A stretch of 64,000 nt of DNA from Legionella quinlivanii. GTDB lineage: Bacteria; Pseudomonadota; Gammaproteobacteria; Legionellales; Legionellaceae. Numbering within the stretch: the stretch's first letter is position 1; every line of letters begins with the position of its first letter. The stretch is from NCBI RefSeq assembly GCF_003265995.1, contig NZ_MVJN01000011.1, positions 1 to 64,000 of the forward strand, given 5' to 3'. The translations under genes and the position numbers were made by a program. The notes beneath the pieces were generated by a model. It worked only from the letters and a program-made list of their open reading frames with translations. It was not told where the DNA came from and made no database searches. Positions 18,416-27,173 of the stretch are shown piece by piece.

Positions 18416-20389
18416 TCAGATGGATAAACCCTCTTGATGAGATGGAGCTTCAACTTTATCCGCCTTATTCTCTGGCTTGTTATAGAAAAGGGAGAAGTAT
18501 TGGCGCGCGGTGGTTGGATCCGCAACAGGCTCATCCACTACCTGCTTATAGGCTGCAAGTTCATCCATCGCCACATCCGTTATTTGTTGATGACGAATGC
18601 CTTTCATATATTTGCGATGCATATCATGACAAAGGGCTATGATGTTATAACTCGATTGGGCAGAGGGGTCATGATCGAGGGATTCTTGATCGAATTCATC
18701 AACAGCCTTAATACCTAATTTAGCAAGCTTTCGCATGCCGGTGTTGTCTTCGATTTTTTTAGGCCCCCAGAAACCTTTGTAGATTAAGGTCGCTATGCCT
18801 CGGGTAATTGGCTTGAGCAGCCAGGTCAGCGGGGTGGTCGCAATTTCTATCGCGCCTCTGACCAGACTGAATACTCCATCCAAAAATCGCCACGGGTTCA
18901 AGCTCAGCAGGCCGACCAGCGTTTTAAGCAGTCCACTTCCCACATTCAGCAGTCCAACCAGGGGTTGTCTTAAGTCTTGTTTGAATGGATGCCATGAAGC
19001 AGAGGTTTTATAAGGTTTGAAAAAGTCGGTAAACAGTTTAACAGTCTTTTTCAAATGATGAGTTATAGGAATATATTTCCAATCACCCAAACCGACAGGA
19101 TCATAGCTGCGATGCGGGTATTTACGCCATTGCTTTTCTCTGCTCACCTGATGAGCAGGCGCCTGCTGTAAATTAAAATACGCATTAAGCAACTCTTCAG
19201 AGGAGTCAATATCGTCCTGCCATGAAATGCCCTTTACCTTTTGCACGGCCTCCATTATTCGCATTGGAGCGCGAATATTGCGACGGCTGTATTGCGACAC
19301 TTCATGTACTTTTTTAGGGGCATACACTTCGGTAAACCAGGTTTGATACTGATTGAGGCTGAGCTCGAGTTGCTCTTCATCAGCAAATCCATTACGAATA
19401 TGCTCTTTCATCTGCTCGATAAAAATTGCAGTTGCCTCATTTCCTGCGTTCAACCCCTTGAAATAAGAAAGTCCTAATTTGGCATCACCCGCCAGCTTAA
19501 CATGGACTTTGGAGCCGTCTTTTCTTGCGACCTGCCTACTGATTTGTCTGGCATAAGTCGCCGGCGCTTCGTTGACGCTAACCCGCACCGAGTTCCAATC
19601 GATAAGAGAAGAATCTTCATGGCATTTTTCGATTTTAAGCTCGAGATAGCGGGTTAGAAAACTACGAATATCCTGGGGTATATCCTTTGCCTGCTCGTTG
19701 TTTTTAAGATGAATAGGCTTTTGCGAGGTAGCGATGGACTTCAAACGATCAAAGACTTCCTTCGAAATCATCATTTGCATGGTAACAGGAGTTTGGCCTT
19801 TTGCGAAATGCCCCACATATTCGCTGGCAATCATCCCGCCACGCGCCATATTCTGATAAAAATTGGCGGTGGCAACCGCCTCATCTTTATGTGAGCCATT
19901 GACTTCGTAACGAAGCTGCAATACATAATCAAATTCCTGCTTAACCTGATTATCTTCTCCAAAAAAGTGTTTGCTGACGACGCTGTGAGTTCCATCTGCG
20001 CCAAGGATTAACTTGGCCTCAGGATGCCCTTCGAGAATCTTTTCTTCAATATTTTCCGGTGTGATGGCCTCGTGGATAATCCTTGTAGGCTCGCATCCTT
20101 CTTCACACTCCAGAGCGAGCTCTTTGAATATTTTTTCAAGTTCGTTAGTGCGAATATGCGGATCTTTTTTGAGCCGAGCCAGAAGAGGTTTTAGCGTGGG
20201 ATGTTCTTCGGTTCCCGTCGCTTTCATTAATGAGGCTAAATGCTGCCATTGCATACTCAGTGTATGTCTACGCTGGTATTCCGTATATTTTTCATAAATG
20301 ACAATGCTTAATTCCGGATTTAATTTCTTCATTGCCCAGGCATGAGCCAGACCAAGAGGACCTGCACCTACTATAACCACATCAACCAT
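18416..20389 (-). CDS. FAD-dependent monooxygenase-like protein with hydrophobic C-terminal module
   Basis: 657 aa. The N-terminus VDVVIVGAGPLGLAHAWAM is a classic dinucleotide-binding GxGxxG, and LILGADGTHSVVSKHFF matches the DG motif of flavin hydroxylases. GDAKLGLSYFKGLNAGNEA resembles the GD motif that contacts FAD ribitol. The last third is different: a run of hydrophobic/amphipathic helices (LLNVGSGLLKTLVGLLSLNP, then GAIEIATTPLTWLLKPI) that may bind membranes. The start is set by GAGG five bases before the ATG. Terminator and promoter are clear, so it is monocistronic. Possible host-directed enzyme; substrate unknown. Confidence 0.82.
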   Translation of the reverse strand: MVDVVIVGAGPLGLAHAWAMKKLNPELSIVIYEKYTEYQRRHTLSMQWQHLASLMKATGTEEHPTLKPLLARLKKDPHIRTNELEKIFKELALECEEGCEPTRIIHEAITPENIEEKILEGHPEAKLILGADGTHSVVSKHFFGEDNQVKQEFDYVLQLRYEVNGSHKDEAVATANFYQNMARGGMIASEYVGHFAKGQTPVTMQMMISKEVFDRLKSIATSQKPIHLKNNEQAKDIPQDIRSFLTRYLELKIEKCHEDSSLIDWNSVRVSVNEAPATYARQISRQVARKDGSKVHVKLAGDAKLGLSYFKGLNAGNEATAIFIEQMKEHIRNGFADEEQLELSLNQYQTWFTEVYAPKKVHEVSQYSRRNIRAPMRIMEAVQKVKGISWQDDIDSSEELLNAYFNLQQAPAHQVSREKQWRKYPHRSYDPVGLGDWKYIPITHHLKKTVKLFTDFFKPYKTSASWHPFKQDLRQPLVGLLNVGSGLLKTLVGLLSLNPWRFLDGVFSLVRGAIEIATTPLTWLLKPITRGIATLIYKGFWGPKKIEDNTGMRKLAKLGIKAVDEFDQESLDHDPSAQSSYNIIALCHDMHRKYMKGIRHQQITDVAMDELAAYKQVVDEPVADPTTARQYFSLFYNKPENKADKVEAPSHQEGLSI

Positions 20390-20411
20390 AACCACCTCAT
20401 AATGGTGAACA

Positions 20412-20450
20412 AATATTGCGCTATTATACGCAATATTGCACAGATATCAA
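20412..20450 (-). promoter_or_regulatory. Promoter with a perfect palindrome enclosing the -10 box
   Basis: On the minus strand TTGATA (20445-20450) and TATAAT (20423-20428) are 16 bp apart. The -10 lies inside an exact inverted repeat, AATATTGCG (20412-20420) with CGCAATATT (20429-20437), spacer 8. A dimeric repressor bound here would cover the -10 box. It lies 23 bp upstream of the FAD-protein start codon. Confidence 0.65.
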
Positions 20451-20479
20451 GCAGCTTGTGATGCAGATAGCAAATGCTC

Positions 20480-21445
20480 TTAAGATTGAGGTCCTTCCGA
20501 TGAGGCGCGAAGAGAAGATGAATCACAGCCAATAATACTTTGTAAACAGTTCATCCCAAAAAACAAAAGCTGATTTTGTTTGTCGACAATCGCTTTTCCC
20601 AGGCTGAAAGGCGGTTGCAATCTTTTCAGATAATTAAATTCCCAGTCAAGCGGCTGTTGCGCTTTTATTTCATCAAGCTGCAAGCCTACTTTATTCCAAT
20701 TGATTTTGTTGGCCATCGAGACTCTGAAATCCTCGTTCAGCACTTTAACTAATCCTAAGCGAACGGCAGTCACTTCCGCTTTCCTGGCCCGGCTCTGAGC
20801 TGAAGGAAGAGCCTGCTCCCCAGTCTGGTTTTCTGTTTTTCCACTGTTAAGGGAGTCGAGCGCTTTTGACAATAAGTCTATATACTCATTACAAAGTTCC
20901 CGGTAGGATTCAAGTGACTCAATATTTGCTCTTAACTTCTGAATCTCGCTGTTTCCCTTTAACTCCTGAACTTCTCTCTCCAGTTCTTGCGCCCTTTTAT
21001 CAAGCGCCTCGTATTCTGTACTCAATTGTATACTGTTGGCTTCTGCAGACAAGTGAGGGCTTTCTCTTTCCATATGCTTAATTACGGCAGCTTTATCCCA
21101 TAACTCATTAGACCCCCAGTCTTCGTTAGTCGCATAGAACATCAGGAGCTGGTGTTTGAAATAAACCATATACTGCAGAGCGGCACTTATTAGATTAGTG
21201 CAGCCGTATCCCGCAACTCCTTTGAAAAGATTGACACCTTGGGCCGCATAAAGCAGTTCAATATGCTTCATATCTTCCGGACAAAATCCATAGCGAATTA
21301 ACTCAAAGACGCCTATCGGCAGCAAATCATCGCCTCCTCCCGCCTTGACACCGCATTTTTTTTCGAGATAGGCCGTCCAGTCCAGTGCCCGGAGATAGTC
21401 ACCATCCCTTAGAAAATCGAGATAATCTTTAGTCGTTAATGTCAC
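20480..21445 (-). CDS. Uncharacterised coiled-coil protein, 321 aa
   Basis: Not recognised. It starts with GTG, supported by AAGGAG seven bases upstream. Residues about 1-130 are globular, with a Cys/Gly-containing part (GVAGYGCTNLISAALQYMVY). Residues about 140-200 are a strong coiled coil (YEALDKRAQELEREVQELKG and following). The C-terminal part ends in a Ser-rich tail. No signal peptide or membrane helix. It lies in a block of similar orphan genes, which makes a secreted effector plausible. Confidence 0.75.
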   Translation of the reverse strand: MTLTTKDYLDFLRDGDYLRALDWTAYLEKKCGVKAGGGDDLLPIGVFELIRYGFCPEDMKHIELLYAAQGVNLFKGVAGYGCTNLISAALQYMVYFKHQLLMFYATNEDWGSNELWDKAAVIKHMERESPHLSAEANSIQLSTEYEALDKRAQELEREVQELKGNSEIQKLRANIESLESYRELCNEYIDLLSKALDSLNSGKTENQTGEQALPSAQSRARKAEVTAVRLGLVKVLNEDFRVSMANKINWNKVGLQLDEIKAQQPLDWEFNYLKRLQPPFSLGKAIVDKQNQLLFFGMNCLQSIIGCDSSSLRASSEGPQS

Positions 21446-21536
21446 GCTGCTACTCCTTGCAAAATTAATTATCCCGTTAAAGAAATAATGACAACCGCCG
21501 ATATTAAGTCAAACAATAATAAAAAAAGAGCCTGTC

Positions 21537-21812
21537 ATGAAAAAAAGTATAGCGATCCTTTTGTTCATCTTGCCAGTTTCCTTAACATTTGCAAACTGTG
21601 ATCCAAGTCGATTTCGCTGGGAGTGTGATTTGCCCTTAAAGCCCAAGCCTTCAGCGTCTGCCCATTCACTGGTTTATTGTGGAAACAGTTACGGTTATAT
21701 GAGCAAAGCCCAGTATGATATTTTGTCACGTTATCATCGGCGCAGTATCAACATGGTGCTCAAAATTAATGGTGAATACGTTGACAGTCCCTGTATTCCA
21801 GCAGAACGGTAG
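21537..21812 (+). CDS. Small exported Cys-containing protein, 91 aa
   Basis: A clear signal peptide ([19 protein letters not shown]) is followed by a mature part of about 72 aa with four Cys (NC, WECD, VYCG, SPCIP), suitable for two disulfides. No known family recognised. It is divergent from the coiled-coil gene on the left and 50 bp ahead of the metalloprotein gene. Confidence 0.72.
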   Translation: MKKSIAILLFILPVSLTFANCDPSRFRWECDLPLKPKPSASAHSLVYCGNSYGYMSKAQYDILSRYHRRSINMVLKINGEYVDSPCIPAER

Positions 21813-21862
21813 CCACACTGGGTAATTCAGATATAATAGACTTTTTTCTATCCGGATATTAA

Positions 21863-22534
21863 GTGGCTCCACTGATCAATGAACAGCCTGTCAGAATTAT
21901 TAGGAAGTCTATTAAACATCTGTATTTAAGAATTACGGCCCCGCATGGCGAAATCCTCGTTAGTGCACCCCATAGGATGAGCGATGCCGCGATTGAGCAA
22001 TTTTTACTGAGCCGCCAGTCCTGGATTATTGAGAAGCAAAAGGAGGTTGCAGGGCGTTCGCCTCAGCAGCCTCTTTCTGAAAATCAGATTAAATTTCTGG
22101 GAAAAGTTTACTCTCTTGTGAAAGATGGTAGCTCAGGCAATCGGGTTCTGGGCATCGTTAACGAACAACTGCATTTCTCAAGCACTTTAGATAGCGCTCA
22201 AAATCTTAATACGATACTGACTAAATGGTATCGGCAGGAACTGGGACGTTTAATGGATACCCTGTTAAGCAAATGGCAACCGATCATTAAGGTGTTCCCC
22301 AAATTCATTGGCATACGCGCGATGCGAAGCCGCTGGGGATCCTGCAATACCAGCAAGGGCCGCATCTGGTTAAGTCAACATTTGATTCATCATCCGCCAG
22401 AGTGTATTGAATATGTTTTTGTGCATGAAATGGTTCATTTGATTGAAGCTAGCCATAACCATTATTTTAAACAGTTGATGACGCAATTTTTACCAGACTG
22501 GAAAGAAAGACGAAACCTGCTTAATGGTAAATAG
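21863..22534 (+). CDS. YgjP-type metal-dependent hydrolase (SprT-like, DUF45)
   Basis: 223 aa. The C-terminal half has the family block RSRWGSCNTSKGRIWLS and the zincin motif HEMVH (188-192), followed by SHNHYFKQLM, which supplies the third ligand. The N-terminal half (RKSIKHLYLRITAPHGEILV) is typical. Some family members cluster with restriction or repair genes; here no such partner is seen. The start is a GTG, as the reading frame has no better ATG. Confidence 0.9.
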   Translation: MAPLINEQPVRIIRKSIKHLYLRITAPHGEILVSAPHRMSDAAIEQFLLSRQSWIIEKQKEVAGRSPQQPLSENQIKFLGKVYSLVKDGSSGNRVLGIVNEQLHFSSTLDSAQNLNTILTKWYRQELGRLMDTLLSKWQPIIKVFPKFIGIRAMRSRWGSCNTSKGRIWLSQHLIHHPPECIEYVFVHEMVHLIEASHNHYFKQLMTQFLPDWKERRNLLNGK

Positions 22535-22648
22535 ACTAATATCGGCCATACGTTAAATCTTCTCGCTCTCCTTCACAAAATGGACTATGATTTCTGCTTT
22601 TTTCGAGACAATCGCAATAATTATTGTGTAAAGCTCTAGTATTTCTGG

Positions 22649-23272
22649 ATGTTCATGGTCGATACAAATCTGATTGATAATCTTTGTAATCAAGGGTTTC
22701 ATATTATTGAAAACTTTCTGGGTGAAGAGCATGCAAGGCAACTTAGAACCAATGCCTTGTGCGGCGATGCTGATCAACGTTTTAGACAAGCCCGAGTAGG
22801 TAATTCCTCTGTTAGCCGGCAGCAGGAAATCAGAGGTGATAGTATTCTCTGGCTTGACCCCGATGAATTTGATTTGGCGGTAAACTATTATTTTCAGAAA
22901 ATAAATCAAATCAGCCGCGAATTAAATAATGTCCTGTTCATGGGCTTGAATCAGTTTGAAACCCATTATGCCATTTATCAGCCGGGCACTTTTTATAAAA
23001 AACATGTGGATCAATTTCAAAATAACAAGGATAGGCGTATTTCCTGCGTCTATTACCTGAATGAGGGCTGGAAGGCTGAAGATGGGGGAGCTCTGAAGGT
23101 GTATAACCAGGAAGAACAACTCCTGGTATCGATTTTACCTCAGGCTGATCGCTTCATCTGCTTTACAAGCGATCTTCCTCATGAAGTGGAGCTGACCCAT
23201 CAGACCCGTGTCAGCATTGCCGGGTGGTTAAAACGAGTAAGTTCTCAACAAATTATTAATTCAGTCTGTTGA
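22649..23272 (+). CDS. 2-oxoglutarate/Fe(II)-dependent oxygenase (prolyl-hydroxylase-like)
   Basis: 207 aa. The double-stranded beta-helix core carries HxD (H119, D121 in FYKKHVDQF), distal His in DLPHEV (H178) and the 2-oxoglutarate-binding Arg in TRVSIAGW (R187). RRISCVYYLNEGW is typical of SM-20/EGL-9-like and Tpa1-like hydroxylases. The set of ligands is complete, so activity is likely. The target (protein Pro, ribosomal protein or other) cannot be told. A second ATG two codons downstream is equally possible. Confidence 0.88.
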   Translation: MFMVDTNLIDNLCNQGFHIIENFLGEEHARQLRTNALCGDADQRFRQARVGNSSVSRQQEIRGDSILWLDPDEFDLAVNYYFQKINQISRELNNVLFMGLNQFETHYAIYQPGTFYKKHVDQFQNNKDRRISCVYYLNEGWKAEDGGALKVYNQEEQLLVSILPQADRFICFTSDLPHEVELTHQTRVSIAGWLKRVSSQQIINSVC

Positions 23273-23296
23273 ATTTATTGGCCGGTTGCTATTAAA

Positions 23297-23326
23297 TGGA
23301 TTGATGGGCTATTGTACATCAATCCA
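23297..23326. promoter_or_regulatory. Perfect 10-bp inverted repeat abutting the ribosome-binding site
   Basis: TGGATTGATG pairs exactly with CATCAATCCA around a 10-nt loop. The right arm ends where the Shine-Dalgarno AGGGAG begins, 12 bp before the ATG of the proline-rich protein gene. It could be an operator or an RNA hairpin modulating translation. No U-tract follows, so a terminator is less likely. Confidence 0.5.
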
Positions 23327-23337
23327 GGGAGCCGGAA

Positions 23338-24375
23338 ATGAGTATAAGCAAAGAGTTTAATTCGTTATTTAACGATTTAGTTGAGCAATACGGAAACAAT
23401 AACCTGAGCCGGTATTTAAAATGGAATAAAGATACTCATGCTGAAACGATCCTTGAAAATCTTAAATTTCTGCAAAGTTGTTTTGTAAAAACCCCGGATA
23501 TTTTTGACGAAGACGACGTGCTCAATTTTTTAAAACACTCCGCTGTTATGTTGTTTAGCCAGGACCCTATTTTTCTTGCCCACATGGGCACATTCACCAA
23601 TAAATATGCAGAGATCACACAAGAAGAGCATCATATTGGCGTCAACCTCTTCATTAAATTCAATACTAAAAACTCCAAAGTCAGCCTGATTGGCAATTTA
23701 ATGCAGGCGATATCCAAAGAGAGAGAAGCGCATTGTCTGGAAATAGAAGTCTATACATTAAGAATCCAGGAGCTGGAGGCTCAGATAGCCAAGCTAACCA
23801 AGGAGCTACGTGAATCACAAACTCATAATGAAGAACTGGAGCGGCACAAAAATGACAATGAGGGAGAATTGCATTTATTAAGGGAAAAAGTAACCCGCTA
23901 TGAACATGCCTGGGATATGATTGAAGAAGCGAGCCATGCAGTTAATTTACAAAAAGTTATTGCAAATGCGCCCGCTCAGCTGGTGCCTGAACTAATAATC
24001 AAAGAAAATAAATCGTCGATTAAACAGCCACCCATCCTCTCCCCTGCGATGACAGGCTCAGATTTACAGACCAAACCCTCACCTGTTTTAAAGAATGAAA
24101 CAGAAATTGAACCGCCAACCCAGCGTAAAGCGCCGCCAGCGCCGCCTGTGCCTCCCCGGCCAGTAAAAACAGAGGGTGGAAGTACCAACATCAAGCCCCC
24201 TTTGAAATTAAAGAAAGCAGCCTTAAAGCCAGGGCAACCAACGTTTTTTTCCAGTATGCAAGAAGAGCTGGATTTTGTACTTAAAACCAGAAACTCTGCT
24301 CCACTAAAAGAACCGGAAGATAAAAAAGGCGAAAAAAAAAATTCCTGCCAGAATGGATCACCCCTGAGTTTATGA
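23338..24375 (+). CDS. Coiled-coil and proline-rich protein, likely continued in the -1 frame
   Basis: 345 aa in the zero frame; no family recognised. Residues 1-120 are globular, about 123-190 form a long coiled coil (IQELEAQIAKLTKELRES), and about 225-300 are Pro/Lys-rich with APPAPPVPPRP (265-275), a eukaryote-like SH3/EVH1/WW-ligand sequence. A short helix (SSMQEELDFVLKTRN) follows. The frame then meets a run of ten A at 24332-24341 and stops 11 codons later with a composition unlike the rest. In the -1 frame the ORF goes on to 24488 with a sensible acidic tail. The full product would be 383 aa. Strong candidate for a secreted, host-directed protein. Confidence 0.8.
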   Translation: MSISKEFNSLFNDLVEQYGNNNLSRYLKWNKDTHAETILENLKFLQSCFVKTPDIFDEDDVLNFLKHSAVMLFSQDPIFLAHMGTFTNKYAEITQEEHHIGVNLFIKFNTKNSKVSLIGNLMQAISKEREAHCLEIEVYTLRIQELEAQIAKLTKELRESQTHNEELERHKNDNEGELHLLREKVTRYEHAWDMIEEASHAVNLQKVIANAPAQLVPELIIKENKSSIKQPPILSPAMTGSDLQTKPSPVLKNETEIEPPTQRKAPPAPPVPPRPVKTEGGSTNIKPPLKLKKAALKPGQPTFFSSMQEELDFVLKTRNSAPLKEPEDKKGEKKNSCQNGSPLSL

Positions 24376-24488
24376 GCAAAATGGAACAAATCAGACAGGC
24401 CAACATCGATGCGGGATTAACAAGCAATGATACCGACGATGAGTCTGATGAATTTAGTGATGATCCCAATTCATTACAGCCGAGTTAG
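24332..24488 (+). other. A10 slippery run and -1-frame C-terminal extension
   Basis: After the A10 run the -1 frame encodes FLPEWITPEFMSKMEQIRQA, then a DDESDEFSDD acidic patch, ending at TAG 24486-24488. Reaching it needs transcriptional slippage adding one A (or deleting two), a -1 ribosomal slip on A-AAA-AAA, or correction of a homopolymer sequencing error. The acidic end resembles the Glu/Asp-rich C-termini of Dot/Icm substrates. Confidence 0.65.
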
Positions 24489-24586
24489 GTATTACGTTAA
24501 TAGTGCTTGCTATTCGCCCCATTCAACGTTATTTTTCCTTTTCAATAGGCCACATTTTCATAATGAATTTGTTCACGGAACCTGGC

Positions 24587-25501
24587 ATGAACGCTTTAGA
24601 AATTAGACAATTACGTAAAATCTACGGCAATAAAGTAGAAGCCTTAAAAGGAATTGACCTGACTGTAAAAACAGGCGATTTCTTTGCTTTACTGGGAGCT
24701 AATGGGGCTGGAAAATCAACCACCATCGGACTTATCACCACATTACTAACCAAATCCTCTGGCAGCATTCGCATTTATGGCTATGATTTGGATGAACATC
24801 CCTATCTTGCCAAATCCTGTCTTGGCCTGGTACCTCAGGAATTTAATCTTAATATTTTTGAGACCTGCGAGCAGATTTTACTTAATCAGGCTGGCTTTTA
24901 CGGGATTTCACGCATTAAGGCGAGACCTCGGGCGCATTTACTGCTTGAACAATTAGGAATCTGGGAAAAACGCCACAGTATTGTGCGGCATTTATCAGGA
25001 GGTATGAAACGCCGACTGATGATTGCAAGAGCCTTAATGCATCAGCCGAAAGTGCTCATTCTGGATGAACCAACCGCCGGAGTGGATATTGAAATCAGGC
25101 GAAGCATGTGGGACTTTCTGAAGCAAACCAATGCACAAGGAACTACCATTATTTTGACCACCCATTATCTCGAAGAGGCAGAGCAACTCTGCAAACACAT
25201 TGCAATAATTGATGAGGGAGTGATTATAAAAAACACCTCGATGCGAAGTTTGCTTAATAGCTTGAATCATCAGACCTTTGTATTTAACACACAGGAACCC
25301 ATTGAACAATTGCCCATAATGCCGCTGTTTGAAACCAGCCTGATTGACTGTACTACTTTTGAACTACGGGTGAATAACAGCGTCTCTCTGAATGAGGTAT
25401 TCGCAGAACTTTCGGCGAATGGAATTAAAATTCAAAGCCTTCGCAATAAAACCAATCGGCTTGAAGAACTCTTTCTGGATTTAATCAATCATGACCATTA
25501 A
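24587..25501 (+). CDS. yadG: ABC transporter ATPase, YadG-like
   Basis: 304 aa from the chosen ATG (MNALEIRQLRKIYGNKVEAL); upstream in-frame starts would add residues not seen in the family. Walker A GANGAGKSTT, Q-loop VPQEF, signature LSGGMKRR, Walker B VLILDEP and switch His TTHYLEEAEQL are intact. It overlaps its permease by 11 bp. YadG/YadH-type exporters have no firmly known substrate. Confidence 0.93.
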   Translation: MNALEIRQLRKIYGNKVEALKGIDLTVKTGDFFALLGANGAGKSTTIGLITTLLTKSSGSIRIYGYDLDEHPYLAKSCLGLVPQEFNLNIFETCEQILLNQAGFYGISRIKARPRAHLLLEQLGIWEKRHSIVRHLSGGMKRRLMIARALMHQPKVLILDEPTAGVDIEIRRSMWDFLKQTNAQGTTIILTTHYLEEAEQLCKHIAIIDEGVIIKNTSMRSLLNSLNHQTFVFNTQEPIEQLPIMPLFETSLIDCTTFELRVNNSVSLNEVFAELSANGIKIQSLRNKTNRLEELFLDLINHDH

Positions 25502-26264
25502 TCAACAGTTGATTGCTTTTTATACCGTAGTAAGACGCGAGTTAGTGCGTATGTTTCGCATCAGCTCACAGGTATTTTTGCCACCGGTTATCACCACCGC
25601 ATTGTACTTTTTAATTTTTGGGACCTTAATAGGTCCGCGAATTGGAGATATCCAAGGGGTCAGCTATCCCGAGTTTATCGCTCCTGGTTTGATTATGATG
25701 ACAGTCATTACCAACGCCTATGGCAATGTATCAACTTCGTTGTTCACCGTTCGCTTTCAGAAAAGTATTGAAGAAATCCTGGTCAGCCCCATGCATGATG
25801 GGCTGTTGCTATTGGGATATGTAATTGGTGGTGTGCTTCGGGGTGTAATCGTTGCCTTTCTGGTTTTCCTGGTATCCTGGTATTTCGTGCCTATTGATCC
25901 ACACCATCTGCCCCTGACGTTGCTTGTAGTGCTGCTGGTTTCTGCTATCTTTTCTCTGGCTGGCTTTACCAATGCAATGATCGCCAGAAATTTTGACGAT
26001 GTCATGCTGATTCCTACTTTTGTGCTGACTCCCCTGACCTATCTGGGAGGCGTGTTCTATTCGACAGCTATGCTGCCTACATTCTGGGAGAAGCTTTCGC
26101 ATTTAAATCCTATACTTTATATGGTCAGTGCTTTACGTGGCGCAATGATTGGCAAACAAGAGATGAGCATGTCTTTGTCGATGTGCATTATTTTTGTCTT
26201 GATCGTATTATTAATTGCAGCTAATATGATATTACTGAAAAAAGGGGTCGGATTGCGTGAGTAA
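25491..26264 (+). CDS. yadH: ABC-2 type permease, YadH-like
   Basis: 257 aa inner-membrane protein with six predicted helices. FRISSQVFLPPVITTALYFL, SPMHDGLLLLGYVIGGVLRG and PLTYLGGVFYS are the usual ABC-2 segments. It forms a two-gene exporter with the preceding ATPase. The CaaX-motif gene follows after 18 bp. Confidence 0.93.
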   Translation: MTINQQLIAFYTVVRRELVRMFRISSQVFLPPVITTALYFLIFGTLIGPRIGDIQGVSYPEFIAPGLIMMTVITNAYGNVSTSLFTVRFQKSIEEILVSPMHDGLLLLGYVIGGVLRGVIVAFLVFLVSWYFVPIDPHHLPLTLLVVLLVSAIFSLAGFTNAMIARNFDDVMLIPTFVLTPLTYLGGVFYSTAMLPTFWEKLSHLNPILYMVSALRGAMIGKQEMSMSLSMCIIFVLIVLLIAANMILLKKGVGLRE

Positions 26265-26282
26265 GCTCACAAGGGAGGTCAG

Positions 26283-27002
26283 ATGGCAGCAAACATTTTG
26301 AGGGGCTATGCGGATGAGCTCACACGCTTCATCAGAGAGCACAAGGAAGATGAACAAGTCTGCAAACGTGCATTAGAGCTCAAAACTGACCTGGAAAAAA
26401 TTACCAGCCCCGAGGCGGCCCTGGCGCTATTTAGCACCTACACCAAGAATAAAACGAATACCAGCCCATTTACTCATTTTGCCCCCCTGTCGCTGTCAGG
26501 TATAGTTCAACGATGGGAAAGATCTTTGACCACGAATGAGGCTAACAGAAAAGCGACCCTCACTAAAATCGCCCAGATTTCTTTAACACCTGAAGCTGAA
26601 ACATTACGTAAACTCTGCCTTGAGTTACTGGACAATAGCAATTGTATTCTGGAATGCCGTTTTAATGCTGTTATCGGCCGATTAAACAAACCCGAGTTTC
26701 CGGTCTTGGCAGATTATATGCTCGCTCTGGAAAACTCAGATTTTCCGGTCATACTCCGGCCCGGTGATATACTGGCGAGAACCCCCAGAAACTCCTCACA
26801 TGCACAGGGGTTGCAATTGATGGCTAATATCTCAGCCAAATACTCTTTCCGGCATTTGCCTGAGCATGCCTTAAACAGTGACGCCAATGATTTCATGCAG
26901 GACATTCTAATTGTTTATAACAATATTTTTCCGGTACCGACCATCCAGACAGTTCAACAACCGGATGAGGACGATGAACGGCCCTGCTGCATAGTCTCCT
27001 GA
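26283..27002 (+). CDS. Uncharacterised protein ending in a CaaX prenylation motif
   Basis: 239 aa, no family recognised. A strong Shine-Dalgarno (AAGGGAGGT) precedes the ATG. The body is soluble and mostly helical. The tail reads QPDEDDERPCCIVS: Cys236-Ile-Val-Ser is a complete CaaX box with X=Ser, the farnesyl-type choice, and Cys235 beside it could be palmitoylated, as in Ras-type tails. Bacteria lack protein prenyltransferases, while several Legionella Dot/Icm effectors are known to be lipidated this way by the host. A host-membrane-targeted effector is the best reading, though not proven. Confidence 0.8.
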   Translation: MAANILRGYADELTRFIREHKEDEQVCKRALELKTDLEKITSPEAALALFSTYTKNKTNTSPFTHFAPLSLSGIVQRWERSLTTNEANRKATLTKIAQISLTPEAETLRKLCLELLDNSNCILECRFNAVIGRLNKPEFPVLADYMLALENSDFPVILRPGDILARTPRNSSHAQGLQLMANISAKYSFRHLPEHALNSDANDFMQDILIVYNNIFPVPTIQTVQQPDEDDERPCCIVS

Positions 27003-27173
27003 ACAACAGCATAGTGGGATAATTACGATCTGATAACCCCAATATGCTTATATTAAAGCCATCTCCAAATTAAAGTTCATTCCCACTACAGGGATTAGAG
27101 TGACTTTGCTACACTATAAAATCGAGCTGCTTATTCCCGTAATAAATTGTTTTTTTTATTCTCAACGCAAGCG

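Noticed and set aside
18419..19013. Several plus-strand frames opposite the FAD-protein gene
   Set aside because: They lie within a gene that has clear promoter, ribosome-binding site and terminator on the other strand.
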